DNA from: Bacillus altitudinis 41KF2b
GTDB lineage: Bacteria; Bacillota; Bacilli; Bacillales; Bacillaceae
Reading direction: 5' to 3'
Assembly: GCF_000691145.1 (NCBI RefSeq)
Contig: NZ_ASJC01000005.1
Location: forward strand, 282,299-346,298
Length of the DNA stretch: 64,000 nucleotides
Within the stretch, counting starts at the first letter, position 1. Each line of letters begins with the position of its first letter. The notes below the pieces were generated by a model. The model worked only from the letters and a program-made list of their open reading frames with translations, was not told where the DNA came from and did no database searches. This document shows, piece after piece, positions 1 to 10,023 of the stretch. Both the position numbers and the translations under genes were made by a program.

Positions 1-42
1 GGGAGCAGTAGATCATGAAAGATTTCTAGGGGGTTTATTTTA

Positions 43-1317
43 ATGGCAGCCGATCAAAACGCCGCTCATAACGCAGAAGATAAGCTAGATGTTTTAAAGT
101 CAACTCAAACCGTCATACATAAAGCGCTTGATAAATTGGGCTATCCGCAAGAAGTGTATGAATTGCTGAAGGAGCCAATTCGCCTATTAACGGTCAAAAT
201 TCCAGTACGTATGGATGATGGATCGGTGAAAATTTTCACTGGTTATCGTGCGCAGCATAATGATGCTGTCGGTCCAACAAAAGGCGGAATTCGATTCCAC
301 CCGAACGTTACTGAAAAAGAAGTAAAAGCGCTTTCAATTTGGATGAGTTTAAAATGTGGTATTGTGGATCTTCCTTATGGCGGAGGAAAAGGCGGTATTA
401 TCTGTGATCCAAGAGAAATGTCATTTAGGGAGCTTGAAAAACTAAGCCGCGGATATGTTCGCGCAATTAGCCAAATCGTTGGACCAACAAAAGATGTTCC
501 AGCACCAGATGTGTTTACAAACTCTCAAATCATGGCATGGATGATGGATGAGTATTCTAGAATTGATGAATTTAACTCGCCAGGATTTATTACAGGAAAA
601 CCAATTGTTCTTGGAGGCTCACATGGACGTGATACTGCAACGGCAAAAGGTGTAACGATCTGTATCAAAGAAGCGGCGAAGAAAAAAGGAATTGACATCA
701 ATGGGGCTCGTGTTGTCGTTCAGGGATTCGGAAATGCAGGAAGTTACTTGGCTAAATTTATGTATGATGCCGGAGCGAAAATCGTAGGAATTTCAGATGC
801 TTACGGCGGTTTGTATGATGAAGATGGTCTCGATATTGACTACTTGCTTGACCGACGTGACAGCTTTGGAACCGTCACTAAATTATTTAATGATACAATT
901 ACAAACCAAGAGCTGCTTGAGCTAGATTGTGATATCTTAGTACCTGCAGCCATTGAAAATCAAATTACAGAAGATAATGCGGCGAACATTAAAGCCAAAA
1001 TTGTCGTAGAAGCAGCAAATGGACCAACGACATTGGAAGGGACAAAAATTCTTTCAGATCGTGGTGTACTGCTTGTTCCAGACGTACTTGCAAGTGCGGG
1101 TGGAGTGACTGTTTCTTACTTTGAATGGGTTCAGAATAACCAAGGGTTCTACTGGACAGAAGAAGAAGTAGAAACTCGTTTAGAAGATATGATGGTGAAA
1201 TCATTTAATAATATTTATGAAATGGCGCAAAACCGCCGTATTGATATGCGACTAGCAGCATATATGGTCGGTGTACGTAAAATGGCTGAAGCTTCTCGAT
1301 TCAGAGGCTGGATTTAA
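43..1317 (+). CDS. gudB: NAD-dependent glutamate dehydrogenase GudB
   Basis: Catabolic glutamate dehydrogenase: converts glutamate to 2-oxoglutarate and ammonia with NAD in the cytoplasm. The 424-residue protein has the family's N-terminal substrate domain with the catalytic-lysine motif PYGGGKGG (about residues 111-118) and a C-terminal Rossmann domain with GFGNAG. The ATG is preceded by AGGGGG at 28-33. The segment KEVKALS (about residues 92-98) carries a single VKA. In B. subtilis 168 those three codons are duplicated and the enzyme is cryptic, so this copy should be active. The paralogue RocG is the alternative, but the downstream ypdA-prsW-sleB order is that of gudB. A strong terminator follows, so the gene is probably monocistronic. 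Confidence 0.96.
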   Translation: MAADQNAAHNAEDKLDVLKSTQTVIHKALDKLGYPQEVYELLKEPIRLLTVKIPVRMDDGSVKIFTGYRAQHNDAVGPTKGGIRFHPNVTEKEVKALSIWMSLKCGIVDLPYGGGKGGIICDPREMSFRELEKLSRGYVRAISQIVGPTKDVPAPDVFTNSQIMAWMMDEYSRIDEFNSPGFITGKPIVLGGSHGRDTATAKGVTICIKEAAKKKGIDINGARVVVQGFGNAGSYLAKFMYDAGAKIVGISDAYGGLYDEDGLDIDYLLDRRDSFGTVTKLFNDTITNQELLELDCDILVPAAIENQITEDNAANIKAKIVVEAANGPTTLEGTKILSDRGVLLVPDVLASAGGVTVSYFEWVQNNQGFYWTEEEVETRLEDMMVKSFNNIYEMAQNRRIDMRLAAYMVGVRKMAEASRFRGWI

Positions 1318-1340
1318 GCGACTTATTTGCATCGCGCCTT

Positions 1341-1373
1341 AAAATCTCCTATCCTTAAATAGGAGATTTTTTT
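1341..1373 (+). terminator. Rho-independent terminator of gudB
   Basis: AAATCTCCTAT pairs with ATAGGAGATTT, followed by a run of T residues. It lies directly downstream of gudB. Confidence 0.85.
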
Positions 1374-1441
1374 ATGGAATCATGCAAAGAATCAAACAGC
1401 CCAGCAATTGTTATTGCAGTGAAACGACAGGAGTGGAACAA

Positions 1442-2413
1442 ATGAAACAAGAAAAAGCGATCATAATAGGAGGAGGCCCGTGCGGTCTATCAGCTGCCAT
1501 TGCATTCAAGCAAATTGGGATTGATGCACTTGTGATTGAAAAGGGCAATGTGGTCAACAGTATTTATCATTACCCTACACACCAAACCTTCTTCAGTACA
1601 AGTGAAAAGCTTGAGATCGGTGACGTCGCTTTTATCACTGAAAATCGGAAACCCGTTCGTATTCAGGCGCTTTCCTATTACCGAGAGGTGGTCAGACGAA
1701 AAAGCCTTCGTGTGAATGCTTTTGAAAAGGTAAACGCTGTGACGAAAAAAGATGGCCGTTTTACGGTAAATACATCAAAAGACGTCTATACATGTGACTA
1801 TGTTGTGATTGCGACTGGGTACTATGATCATCCTAACTATATGAATGTAAAAGGGGAAGACCTTCCTCATGTGTATCATTATTTTAAAGAAGGACACCCC
1901 TACTTTGATAAAGATGTGACGGTGATCGGCGGGAAGAACTCTAGTGTTGATGCTGCCCTGGAACTTGTGAAATGCGGAAGCAGGGTGACGGTTTTATATA
2001 GAGGAACTGAATATTCATCCAGCATCAAACCTTGGATTTTACCAGAGTTTGAAGCGCTTGTTCGAAATGGCACCATTCGAATGGAGTTCGGTGCAGAGGT
2101 GAAAGAAATAACAGAACAGGATATTGTCTTTACAAACCAGCAGGGCCAAACGGATCGAGTGAAAAGTGATTATGTGTTTGCGATGACAGGTTATCATCCT
2201 GATCATTCATTTTTAGAAAAAATGGGTGTAACAATCGATCCAGAATCAGGCCGCCCAGCATTTGATGAACAAACAATGGAAACAAATGTAGAAGGTATTT
2301 TCATTGCAGGGGTCATTGCAGCTGGTAACAACGCCAACGAAATTTTCATTGAAAATGGAAGATTTCATGGTGGGTTAATTGCAGAAGAAATCAACAAAAG
2401 AATCAACGGGTAA
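1442..2413 (+). CDS. ypdA: Bacillithiol disulfide reductase YpdA (Bdr)
   Basis: FAD-dependent, NADPH-using pyridine nucleotide-disulfide oxidoreductase family; it reduces bacillithiol disulfide back to bacillithiol. The protein has an N-terminal dinucleotide-binding GGGPCG motif (about residues 10-15), a second Rossmann motif GGKNSS in the middle and a C-terminal FAD segment ending in IFIAGV. I place the start at ATG 1442, giving 323 residues, because AGGAG precedes it; an in-frame upstream ATG at 1382 adds 20 residues without family resemblance. The bacillithiol biosynthesis genes bshB1 and bshA lie 42 kb further on in this window. A single-gene unit bounded by terminators. Confidence 0.93.
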   Translation: MKQEKAIIIGGGPCGLSAAIAFKQIGIDALVIEKGNVVNSIYHYPTHQTFFSTSEKLEIGDVAFITENRKPVRIQALSYYREVVRRKSLRVNAFEKVNAVTKKDGRFTVNTSKDVYTCDYVVIATGYYDHPNYMNVKGEDLPHVYHYFKEGHPYFDKDVTVIGGKNSSVDAALELVKCGSRVTVLYRGTEYSSSIKPWILPEFEALVRNGTIRMEFGAEVKEITEQDIVFTNQQGQTDRVKSDYVFAMTGYHPDHSFLEKMGVTIDPESGRPAFDEQTMETNVEGIFIAGVIAAGNNANEIFIENGRFHGGLIAEEINKRING

Positions 2414-2453
2414 AAAAAGAACTGGGTCCTTCTAAGGGATTCAGTTCTTTTTT
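2412..2453 (+). terminator. Terminator of ypdA
   Basis: AAAAAGAACTG pairs with CAGTTCTTTTT across a 17-base loop, with a T run. It begins inside the ypdA stop codon. Confidence 0.8.
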
Positions 2454-2568
2454 ATGTAAATTGGGATTATATAGAAGATTATTTTTGGGAAAATGGGCTC
2501 GAGTCATATAAAAAAGGGGTGATTCGTGGTACGATAATAAAGGATAATGTAGGGAAAGAGGTCTGATT

Positions 2569-3225
2569 ATGATCGCAATCATTTCAGCAGGTTTAGCTCC
2601 CGGCATCGCACTTTTAAGTTATTTTTATTTGAAAGATCAATACGACAATGAGCCGGTTCATATGGTCATCAGATCTTTTATGCTAGGTGTCATACTTGTG
2701 TTTCCAACCATGTTTATTCAGTATGTCCTCCAAGAGGAAAATATCGCTACGAATCCTATCGTGATTTCATTTGTGACATCGGGTTTTTTAGAAGAATCAT
2801 TAAAGTGGTTTATTTTAATGGTCAGTGTCTATGCGCACGTACAGTTTGATGAACACTATGACGGGATTGTCTATGGAACAAGTGTCTCGCTTGGATTTGC
2901 GACACTTGAAAATATTCTGTACTTAGTGGGTCATGGGGTAGAGTACGCGTTTACACGTGCCTTGCTGCCTGTATCAAGCCACGCTTTATTTGGTGTGGTG
3001 ATGGGGTTTTATATAGGTAAAGCTCGCTTCTCCGATAAAAAAGAGCAGCGAAAATGGCTGATTCTCTCTTTAATACTTCCTATCCTTTTTCATGGCTTAT
3101 ATGATTTCATTCTTCTTGGCATGAAAAATTGGGGATATATTATGTTGCCGTTCATGATTTTTTTATGGTGGTTTGGTCTGCGGAAAGCCAAAAAAGCCCG
3201 TGCGGTGAAGATGGTACAAATTTAA
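2569..3225 (+). CDS. prsW: Intramembrane protease PrsW
   Basis: Site-1 protease that starts release of the ECF sigma factor SigW by cutting the membrane anti-sigma factor RsiW. The 218-residue protein is almost entirely hydrophobic helices. The signature acidic pair is at E75-E76 in [10 protein letters not shown], and a conserved histidine is at H175 in LFHGLYDF. These match the catalytic positions reported for the B. subtilis protein. AAAGAGG precedes the ATG. An extended -10 (TG-G-TACGAT, 2527-2535) upstream is a possible promoter without a good -35. Bounded by terminators, so probably monocistronic. RsiW itself is not in this window. Confidence 0.92.
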   Translation: MIAIISAGLAPGIALLSYFYLKDQYDNEPVHMVIRSFMLGVILVFPTMFIQYVLQEENIATNPIVISFVTSGFLEESLKWFILMVSVYAHVQFDEHYDGIVYGTSVSLGFATLENILYLVGHGVEYAFTRALLPVSSHALFGVVMGFYIGKARFSDKKEQRKWLILSLILPILFHGLYDFILLGMKNWGYIMLPFMIFLWWFGLRKAKKARAVKMVQI

Positions 3226-3230
3226 ATTGG

Positions 3231-3262
3231 AAAACGTCCTATACGTCTTTAGGGCGTTTTTT
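3231..3262 (+). terminator. Terminator of prsW
   Basis: AAAACGTCCT pairs with AGGGCGTTTT (one G-U pair) and runs into a T tract. Confidence 0.8.
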
Positions 3263-3357
3263 GTCTTTTCCATCCAATTCCCTCCTGTGATGAATGTATA
3301 AAAATAGGGATCGGAAGAAACATATATTCAAACATCAAAAGTACAGGAGGATCAAAT

Positions 3358-4278
3358 ATGGACAAAGCTCGTTTCATGAAACAAATCGTCCTTATCTTCT
3401 CAATTGTTCTGCTCGCGTCTTCATTGATGACAGCTGAAAAAAGTGAAGCTTTCACGAATCAAGTGATTCAGCGGGGAGCTACAGGAGAAGATGTCGTCGA
3501 GCTCCAGGCAAGGCTCCAATACAATGGTTTTTACAATGGAAAAATAGACGGTGTGTATGGCTGGGGAACTTACTGGGCCGTGCGCAATTTTCAAAGCCAG
3601 TTTGGTGTAAAGAAAGTCGATGGACTCGTAGGGGAAAAAACAAAAAGCCTATTAGTTCAAAAGACGAAATACTATAAAGAGTTTGTGCAACAGCAGTTGC
3701 AAAAAGGGAATCAGTTTACGCACTATGGCGGGAAACCTCTTGATCAGCAAACAAAGGCTCCTGCGCAAAGAAACACGCAAAAAAAGACAGCACAAGGTAC
3801 AAAAGAGAATCAAAAAAGTCAAAGCGGAGGAAACAGCTCGTCTGGGAAGTCTGGAAACCAGTCAGGAAATGGTCAAGCAAATCAAACGCCGAAACAAACA
3901 GCAGCCAACATGCCAGGTGGTTTTTCAAGCAATGACATTCAGCTCCTTTCACAAGCTGTTTATAGTGAAGCGAGAGGTGAACCTTATGAAGGACAGGTAG
4001 CGATCGCAGCCGTCATCTTAAACCGTTTAAACAACCCAACCTTTCCAAACACGATTGCTGGTGTCATTTTTGAACCGCTTGCGTTTACCGCTGTAGCAGA
4101 TGGACAATTTTATATGGCGCCAAATGAAACCGCTAAAAAGGCAGTATTTGATGCCATTAATGGCTGGGACCCATCTGAAAGCGCCGTTTATTACTTTAAC
4201 CCTGATACAGCAACAAGCCCATGGATTTGGGGAAGGCCACAAATTAAACGAATCGGGAAACATATTTTCTGTGAATAA
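3358..4278 (+). CDS. sleB: Spore cortex-lytic enzyme SleB
   Basis: Lytic transglycosylase that cleaves cortex peptidoglycan containing muramic-delta-lactam during germination. Order in the 306 residues: Sec signal peptide (about 1-31, ending at SEA), peptidoglycan-binding repeat (about 40-100), a Gln/Ser/Gly/Lys-rich linker (about 115-185), and the hydrolase_2 catalytic domain (about 195-306) with SEARGEPYEGQ carrying the catalytic Glu. AGGAGG lies 7 bases before the ATG. Upstream, GTATA (3296-3300) and CATATAT (3321-3327) resemble a SigG promoter, but the 20-base spacing is longer than usual, so that promoter is weakly supported. Followed at 16 bases by its partner ypeB. Confidence 0.96.
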   Translation: MDKARFMKQIVLIFSIVLLASSLMTAEKSEAFTNQVIQRGATGEDVVELQARLQYNGFYNGKIDGVYGWGTYWAVRNFQSQFGVKKVDGLVGEKTKSLLVQKTKYYKEFVQQQLQKGNQFTHYGGKPLDQQTKAPAQRNTQKKTAQGTKENQKSQSGGNSSSGKSGNQSGNGQANQTPKQTAANMPGGFSSNDIQLLSQAVYSEARGEPYEGQVAIAAVILNRLNNPTFPNTIAGVIFEPLAFTAVADGQFYMAPNETAKKAVFDAINGWDPSESAVYYFNPDTATSPWIWGRPQIKRIGKHIFCE

Positions 4279-4294
4279 AAAGAGGTGTAAATAA

Positions 4295-5644
4295 ATGATC
4301 AGAGGAATATTGATTGCTATTTTAGGAATTGCTGTCATCTCAACAGGATACTGGGGTTATAAGGAGCATCAAGAAAAAGATGCAGTGCTGCTTCATGCAG
4401 AGAACAACTATCAAAGAGCCTTCCATGATCTAACGTATCAAGTCGATCAGCTGCACGATAAACTTGGCGCAACACTTGCGATGAACAGCCAAACATCTAT
4501 ATCTCCAGCACTTGCAGATGTATGGAGAATGTCATCAGAAGCGCATAACAATGTCAGCCAGCTTCCGCTCACATTGATGCCTTTTAACAAAACAGAAGAG
4601 TTTCTAGCGAATGTCGGTGACTTTAGCTATAAATCGTCACTTAAATCTTTATCAGATGAACCATTAAACAAAGATACACACAAAACAATTACCACTTTAT
4701 ATGATCAAGCGGCAGATATTCAAAACGAACTTAGACAAGTGCAGCATCTCGTACTCAACAAAAATTTAAAATGGATGGATGTTGAAATGGCACTGGCTGA
4801 TGGAGATCGAAAAAACGACAATACCATCATTGACGGATTAAAAACCGTTGAGAGAAATGCTGATGCGTTTGCAGATGTTGATCTTGGCCCTACAAATGTG
4901 TCAACTGAATCAGAAACGCAAGGCTACAATCACTTAAAAGGGCAAAAGATTTCAAAAAAAGAAGCGATCCGTATCGCCCAGCAATTTGCGCCTGACCATA
5001 ACAAAGATTTCAAGGTGAGAAAAAGTGGGAGTAAAACGAACCGTGATGTCTACAGCCTGTCAATGTCTGACCCAGACAACCGGGCAAACTTTTATTTAGA
5101 CTTGACTGAAAAAGGAGGCCATCCTGTTTATCTTCTTCAGAACCGTGAAGTGAACAAACAAAAAATCAGTTTAAATGATGCCTCAGAAAAAGCACTAAGT
5201 TTCTTAAAGAAGCATGGATTCGATACCGAATCATTTCATTTAGATGAGAGTGCGCAATTTGATAATATCGGCGTATTTACCTATGTCCCTTTACAGAATA
5301 ACGTATTGCTTTATCCAGATAGCATTCGAATGAAAGTCGCTTTAGATGATGGAGAGGTTGTGGGATTCTCAGCGAAAGACTATTTAATGAATCACAGAAA
5401 ACGTGACATAAAAGCACCAAAGATTTCTCGAAAAGAAGCTGAAAAGACCTTAAATAAACATGTGAAGATCGAGGATACACATGTAGCTCTTGTTCAAAAT
5501 GATATGTCAGAGGAAGTTCTTTGCTATGAGTTTTTAGGAACCATTAAAAACGACACATACCGAATGTTCATTAATGCAGATACTGGAAAAGAAGAAAGAG
5601 TAGATAAACTAAAAAATGCAGAACCTATATATAAAGACCTATAG
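4295..5644 (+). CDS. ypeB: Germination protein YpeB
   Basis: Partner protein needed for SleB to accumulate and remain stable in the dormant spore. The 449-residue protein starts with one membrane-anchor or uncleaved signal helix (about residues 3-19). A helical region follows, then C-terminal repeats resembling PepSY domains, for example SKKEAIRIAQQFA and SRKEAEKTLNKHV. AAGAGGTG supplies the ribosome binding site. Co-transcription with sleB is expected because the gap is only 16 bases and the terminator comes after ypeB. Confidence 0.95.
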   Translation: MIRGILIAILGIAVISTGYWGYKEHQEKDAVLLHAENNYQRAFHDLTYQVDQLHDKLGATLAMNSQTSISPALADVWRMSSEAHNNVSQLPLTLMPFNKTEEFLANVGDFSYKSSLKSLSDEPLNKDTHKTITTLYDQAADIQNELRQVQHLVLNKNLKWMDVEMALADGDRKNDNTIIDGLKTVERNADAFADVDLGPTNVSTESETQGYNHLKGQKISKKEAIRIAQQFAPDHNKDFKVRKSGSKTNRDVYSLSMSDPDNRANFYLDLTEKGGHPVYLLQNREVNKQKISLNDASEKALSFLKKHGFDTESFHLDESAQFDNIGVFTYVPLQNNVLLYPDSIRMKVALDDGEVVGFSAKDYLMNHRKRDIKAPKISRKEAEKTLNKHVKIEDTHVALVQNDMSEEVLCYEFLGTIKNDTYRMFINADTGKEERVDKLKNAEPIYKDL

Positions 5645-5655
5645 AAAAGGAAGCG

Positions 5656-5690
5656 AGGAAAAGGCGAATAAGCCTTTTCCTTTTGTTTTA
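5656..5690 (+). terminator. Terminator of sleB-ypeB
   Basis: GGAAAAGGC pairs with GCCTTTTCC, followed by TTTTGTTTT. Confidence 0.85.
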
Positions 5691-5746
5691 TACATGGTTT
5701 AATATAAGAGAGGATACGATTTCACAGATGAAAAGAGTGATGAGGA

Positions 5747-6394
5747 ATGTTACAAATAGGGGATGCAATCACAATTGAGTATGTCAATGAGAACAAAGAA
5801 GTGAAAACTGCAAAATCGAAAGTTTTGGAAAATAATAACGATGATATTTGCATTAATTATCCAGCTGATAAAGAAACGGGGCGCACGATCTATTTAAATC
5901 AAGAAACAGAAATCACCGTCTTCTTTTTCGATGAAAATCAAATTCCATACAAATGTACAAGCAAAGTCATTGGGAAAAGAAAAGAAGATATCCCGATGAT
6001 TGTCGTTTCGATTCCGCCAAAAGAAGAAATGATTCGGCTTCAGCGAAGAGAATATCTTCGAGTGGATACGATGGTGAAAGCGTCCATTACGCAAAATGGT
6101 GAAGAAACATTCGACACATTTATTGTCAATATGAGTGCTGGCGGTGTAGCAATTGCTGTTCCAGAAGGTGTCTCACTAAAAGAATATGGCGAGGTCGTCA
6201 CAGAGTTTGAACTTTCACTGAAAGAACCAGTGAAAATTAAAGCGATTGCAGAAATGAATCGCGTTTATCAAGATGAACAGACCGGGAAAACAAGAGCGAT
6301 CATGGAATTTACTGAAATCACAAACGACCACCAGCAGCACATCATGAAGTACTGCTTCCAGCAGCAGCTTCTAACACGTGTGAAAAAAGTATAA
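5747..6394 (+). CDS. ypfA: c-di-GMP receptor YpfA (MotI/DgrA), PilZ domain
   Basis: Flagellar-brake protein: when bound to cyclic di-GMP it interacts with the stator MotA and inhibits motility. The 215 residues form an N-terminal YcgR-like domain and a C-terminal PilZ domain. Both c-di-GMP signatures are visible: RRxxxR as QRREYLRVD (about residue 95-103) and the NxSxxG-type NMSAGG. The ribosome binding site is poor (GAGTGATGAGG close to ATG 5747); I keep this ATG because the length and N-terminus match the family. Next is the small ypfB. Confidence 0.93.
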   Translation: MLQIGDAITIEYVNENKEVKTAKSKVLENNNDDICINYPADKETGRTIYLNQETEITVFFFDENQIPYKCTSKVIGKRKEDIPMIVVSIPPKEEMIRLQRREYLRVDTMVKASITQNGEETFDTFIVNMSAGGVAIAVPEGVSLKEYGEVVTEFELSLKEPVKIKAIAEMNRVYQDEQTGKTRAIMEFTEITNDHQQHIMKYCFQQQLLTRVKKV

Positions 6395-6408
6395 GAATAA
6401 AGGTTGTC

Positions 6409-6456
6409 AAAAGCTTCCATACTAGAGAGAAAGAATCTAGCGTTGGAGGCTTTTTG
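6409..6456 (+). terminator. Hairpin with T tract between ypfA and ypfB that also contains the ypfB ribosome binding site
   Basis: AAAGCTTCCA...CTAG pairs imperfectly with CTAG...TTGGAGGCTTT and is followed by TTTTTG. It has terminator form for ypfA. The 3' arm contains GGAGG (6445-6449), correctly spaced from the ypfB ATG at 6458. See findings. Confidence 0.6.
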
Positions 6457-6457
6457 T

Positions 6458-6640
6458 ATGAAAACAATGGAAAGATGGCTATTCAAAGCAGTGCTCATTC
6501 AGCTCATTCTGCTTTTGGCGGTTCAGGTCACCCTTCACTTGACGAAAGGAGAACTATTTTTGTCAAAAGTCGTACAATACGAGGGTGTAAATAACATGAG
6601 CATTGAAGATTGGATTGAGACATTTAAGCAAAAGGATTGA
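6458..6640 (+). CDS. ypfB: Small membrane protein YpfB (DUF5359-like)
   Basis: Protein of 60 residues and unknown function. One predicted membrane helix (about residues 8-26, FKAVLIQLILLLAVQV) is followed by a short hydrophilic tail ending in FKQKD. I chose ATG 6458 over an in-frame upstream start at 6404 because GGAGG lies 8 bases before it and the length fits the ~60-residue B. subtilis protein. Lies between ypfA and cmk as in B. subtilis. Confidence 0.78.
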   Translation: MKTMERWLFKAVLIQLILLLAVQVTLHLTKGELFLSKVVQYEGVNNMSIEDWIETFKQKD

Positions 6641-6711
6641 TAGAAAATTCCCCCGTTTGAGCGGTGATCGTGTTACAATTCATAAGGGAGATTCAATCAA
6701 GGAGAGGTATT

Positions 6712-7389
6712 ATGAAAAAGAAATTATCTATCGCAATTGACGGTCCTGCTGCAGCAGGAAAAAGCACTGTGGCAAAAATTGTCGCAGCGAAAAAATCATA
6801 TATTTATATCGATACAGGTGCGATGTACCGCGCAATTACACTTGCGGCACTCAATCAAGGCGTAGACCTTGAAGACGAACAGGCACTTGATGCGTTATTG
6901 AAAAACACAGTCATTGAACTTGTGTCAACTGACGAAGGTCAAAAAGTACATCTAGACACGATTGATGTCACAGAAGACATCAGAACAGACCGTGTGAGCA
7001 ATCAAGTCTCTGTTGTTGCAAAGCATCGAGCTGTTAGGGAAGAAATGGTCCGCAGGCAGCAAGAGCTGGGGAACCGAGGCGGTGTCGTCATGGATGGAAG
7101 AGACATCGGCACGCATGTTCTTCCAGATGCAGAAGTGAAAATTTTCTTGCTTGCGTCAGTAGAGGAAAGAGCAAAACGCCGTTTTGAAGAAAATCAGAAA
7201 AAAGGCTACGATGTCAATTACGATCAACTGATCGAAGAAATTGCAAGACGTGACAAGCTTGATTCTGAGCGGGAGGTATCACCGCTGAAGAAAGCAGATG
7301 ATGCCATTGAAATTGACACGACTGCCCTTTCTATTCAAGAGGTTGCAGGTAAAATTTTAGATGCAGCAGAGCGTGTAGAAAAACAGTAA
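6712..7389 (+). CDS. cmk: Cytidylate kinase
   Basis: Phosphorylates CMP and dCMP to the diphosphates using ATP, in pyrimidine salvage and in recycling CMP from lipid and teichoic-acid synthesis. The 225 residues begin with the P-loop GPAAAGKST (about residues 10-18). The family pattern DTGAMYR and the motif MDGRDIGT are present. Start ATG 6712 has AAGGAGAGG upstream; a longer in-frame reading from 6664 lacks family similarity. The next gene, ypfD, is 223 bases away and probably has its own promoter. Confidence 0.96.
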   Translation: MKKKLSIAIDGPAAAGKSTVAKIVAAKKSYIYIDTGAMYRAITLAALNQGVDLEDEQALDALLKNTVIELVSTDEGQKVHLDTIDVTEDIRTDRVSNQVSVVAKHRAVREEMVRRQQELGNRGGVVMDGRDIGTHVLPDAEVKIFLLASVEERAKRRFEENQKKGYDVNYDQLIEEIARRDKLDSEREVSPLKKADDAIEIDTTALSIQEVAGKILDAAERVEKQ

Positions 7390-7612
7390 GAAATTTTAGA
7401 AAACTTTTATAAGTTAGAGGTTTATCTCTTGACAAACAAGGTCTTTTATTAGAAGTTTATACTAATACTATTTTTATTGATCATTCAAGCAATTCTGTTG
7501 ATTTGAATGTTTCTATAATACATATTCGGCTGGCAATCATCATGCTAAGGACACATATTCACCCAGTCGTTTTAACTAAGCTGTGTAGGTTTGGACCAAG
7601 GAGGTTATCGAA
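7390..7612 (+). promoter_or_regulatory. Long leader or promoter region of ypfD
   Basis: This 223-base gap holds no ORF. TTGACA (7429-7434) and TATAAT (7514-7519) are good single boxes, but neither has a partner at 16-18 bases, so I cannot name the promoter. No terminator for cmk is visible. A ribosome binding site AAGGAGGT ends it. Confidence 0.35.
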
Positions 7613-8764
7613 ATGACAGAGGAAATGAATCAAATCGATGTTCAGGTACCAGAGGTTGGAGATGTAGTGAAAGGGATTGTTTCTAAAGTTGAGGACAAGC
7701 ATGTCAATGTAGATATCGTCAATGTGAAACAACCTGGGATCATCCCAATCAGTGAATTATCAAGTCTTCACGTTGAAAAAGCATCAGATGTCGTGAAAGA
7801 TGGCGACGAGTTAGAGCTTAAAGTAACAAAGGTCGAAGACGATGCTTTGATTTTATCGAAACGTGCTGTTGATGCAGACCGCGCTTGGGAAGACCTAGAG
7901 AAAAAGTTTGAAACAAAAGAAGTATTTGAAGCAGAAGTAAAAGACGTTGTCAAAGGTGGTCTAGTGGTCGACATTGGTGTTCGCGGATTTATTCCTGCGT
8001 CTCTTGTTGAGGCACACTATGTAGAAGACTTCACTGACTACAAAGGAAAAACACTCTCGCTTGTTGTGGTAGAGCTTGACCGCGAAAAAAACCGCGTGAT
8101 TCTATCGCATCGTGCAGTCGTTGAGCAAGAACAATTAGACAAGAAGCAAGACTTCCTGCAAAAGCTTGCAGTAGGCAGTGTGATTGATGGAAAAGTGCAG
8201 CGCCTGACTGACTTTGGTGCATTTGTTGACATTGGCGGCATTGATGGATTAGTTCACATTTCTCAACTATCCCATGCGCATGTCGAAAAGCCATCTGACG
8301 TTGTTGAAGAAGGACAGGAAGTAAAAGTCAAAGTTCTTGCTGTTGACCGCGATAACGAACGTATCTCACTATCTATTAAAGAAACATTACCAGGACCTTG
8401 GAGCCAAATTGGTGAAAAGGTAAAACAAGGTGATGTTCTTGAAGGAACCGTTCAACGTCTTGTGAGCTTTGGAGCATTTGTTGAAATTCTGCCAGGTGTA
8501 GAAGGACTTGTGCATATTTCCCAAATTTCACACAAACATATCGGTACTCCTCAAGAAGTCCTTGAAGAAGGGCAGACTGTGAAAGTGAAAGTGCTTGATG
8601 TCAATGAAGATGAAGAGCGCATTTCACTTAGCATTCGTGAATTAGAAGAGAATCCTGAAAAACAAATCGAAGAGGATTACCGTCAGTATCAGGCGAAAGA
8701 AGAAAATACAAGCGGATTCCAGCTTGGTGACCTGATTGGTGATAAACTCAATAAACTAAAATAA
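7613..8764 (+). CDS. ypfD: S1-domain RNA-binding protein YpfD (ribosomal protein S1 homologue)
   Basis: Four tandem S1 RNA-binding domains in 383 residues, at roughly 15-85, 100-165, 185-255 and 270-340. The last two are the most regular: [15 protein letters not shown] and [16 protein letters not shown] are near repeats. Proteobacterial S1 has six such domains; the shorter Bacillus protein is not essential and is not clearly a true ribosomal protein. AAGGAGGT precedes ATG 7613. The C-terminus is charged and probably unstructured. fni follows after 14 bases and may be co-transcribed. Confidence 0.93.
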   Translation: MTEEMNQIDVQVPEVGDVVKGIVSKVEDKHVNVDIVNVKQPGIIPISELSSLHVEKASDVVKDGDELELKVTKVEDDALILSKRAVDADRAWEDLEKKFETKEVFEAEVKDVVKGGLVVDIGVRGFIPASLVEAHYVEDFTDYKGKTLSLVVVELDREKNRVILSHRAVVEQEQLDKKQDFLQKLAVGSVIDGKVQRLTDFGAFVDIGGIDGLVHISQLSHAHVEKPSDVVEEGQEVKVKVLAVDRDNERISLSIKETLPGPWSQIGEKVKQGDVLEGTVQRLVSFGAFVEILPGVEGLVHISQISHKHIGTPQEVLEEGQTVKVKVLDVNEDEERISLSIRELEENPEKQIEEDYRQYQAKEENTSGFQLGDLIGDKLNKLK

Positions 8765-8772
8765 TTTGGTGA

Positions 8773-9874
<1,102 letters not shown>

Positions 9875-9879
9875 CAGCG

Positions 9880-10023
9880 TGAAAGAAAACCTTTGCAGTC
9901 TATGAAAGACAGCTACTTTTGCGGAGCGAATTTGACATTCGTGAGCACCAGCGCGCAGGACTGACATCGAATGCGAGGGTTTGTCTACACGCTGAGACAT
10001 GTGATGATCACATGTCTTTTTTT
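9880..10023 (+). ncRNA. Candidate structured RNA ending in a strong terminator, between fni and ypzI
   Basis: No forward gene is convincing here, yet the stretch ends in a perfect terminator: AGACATGTG...CACATGTCT (9995-10017) with seven T residues. Just upstream, TGTCT (9982-9986) could instead pair with AGACA (9995-9999), using the same left arm, so two exclusive folds are possible. No promoter was identified. It could be a small RNA, a 3' UTR or a decayed gene. Confidence 0.3.
9995..10023 (+). terminator. Forward-strand terminator between fni and ypzI
   Basis: Perfect inverted repeat AGACATGTGAT / ATCACATGTCT followed by a T run. Read from the other strand, no T run follows the hairpin, so it serves forward transcripts rather than ypzI. 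Confidence 0.75.

Noticed and set aside
7429..7463. TTGACA ... TATACT as ypfD promoter
   Set aside because: The boxes are 23 bases apart, too far for a normal promoter.
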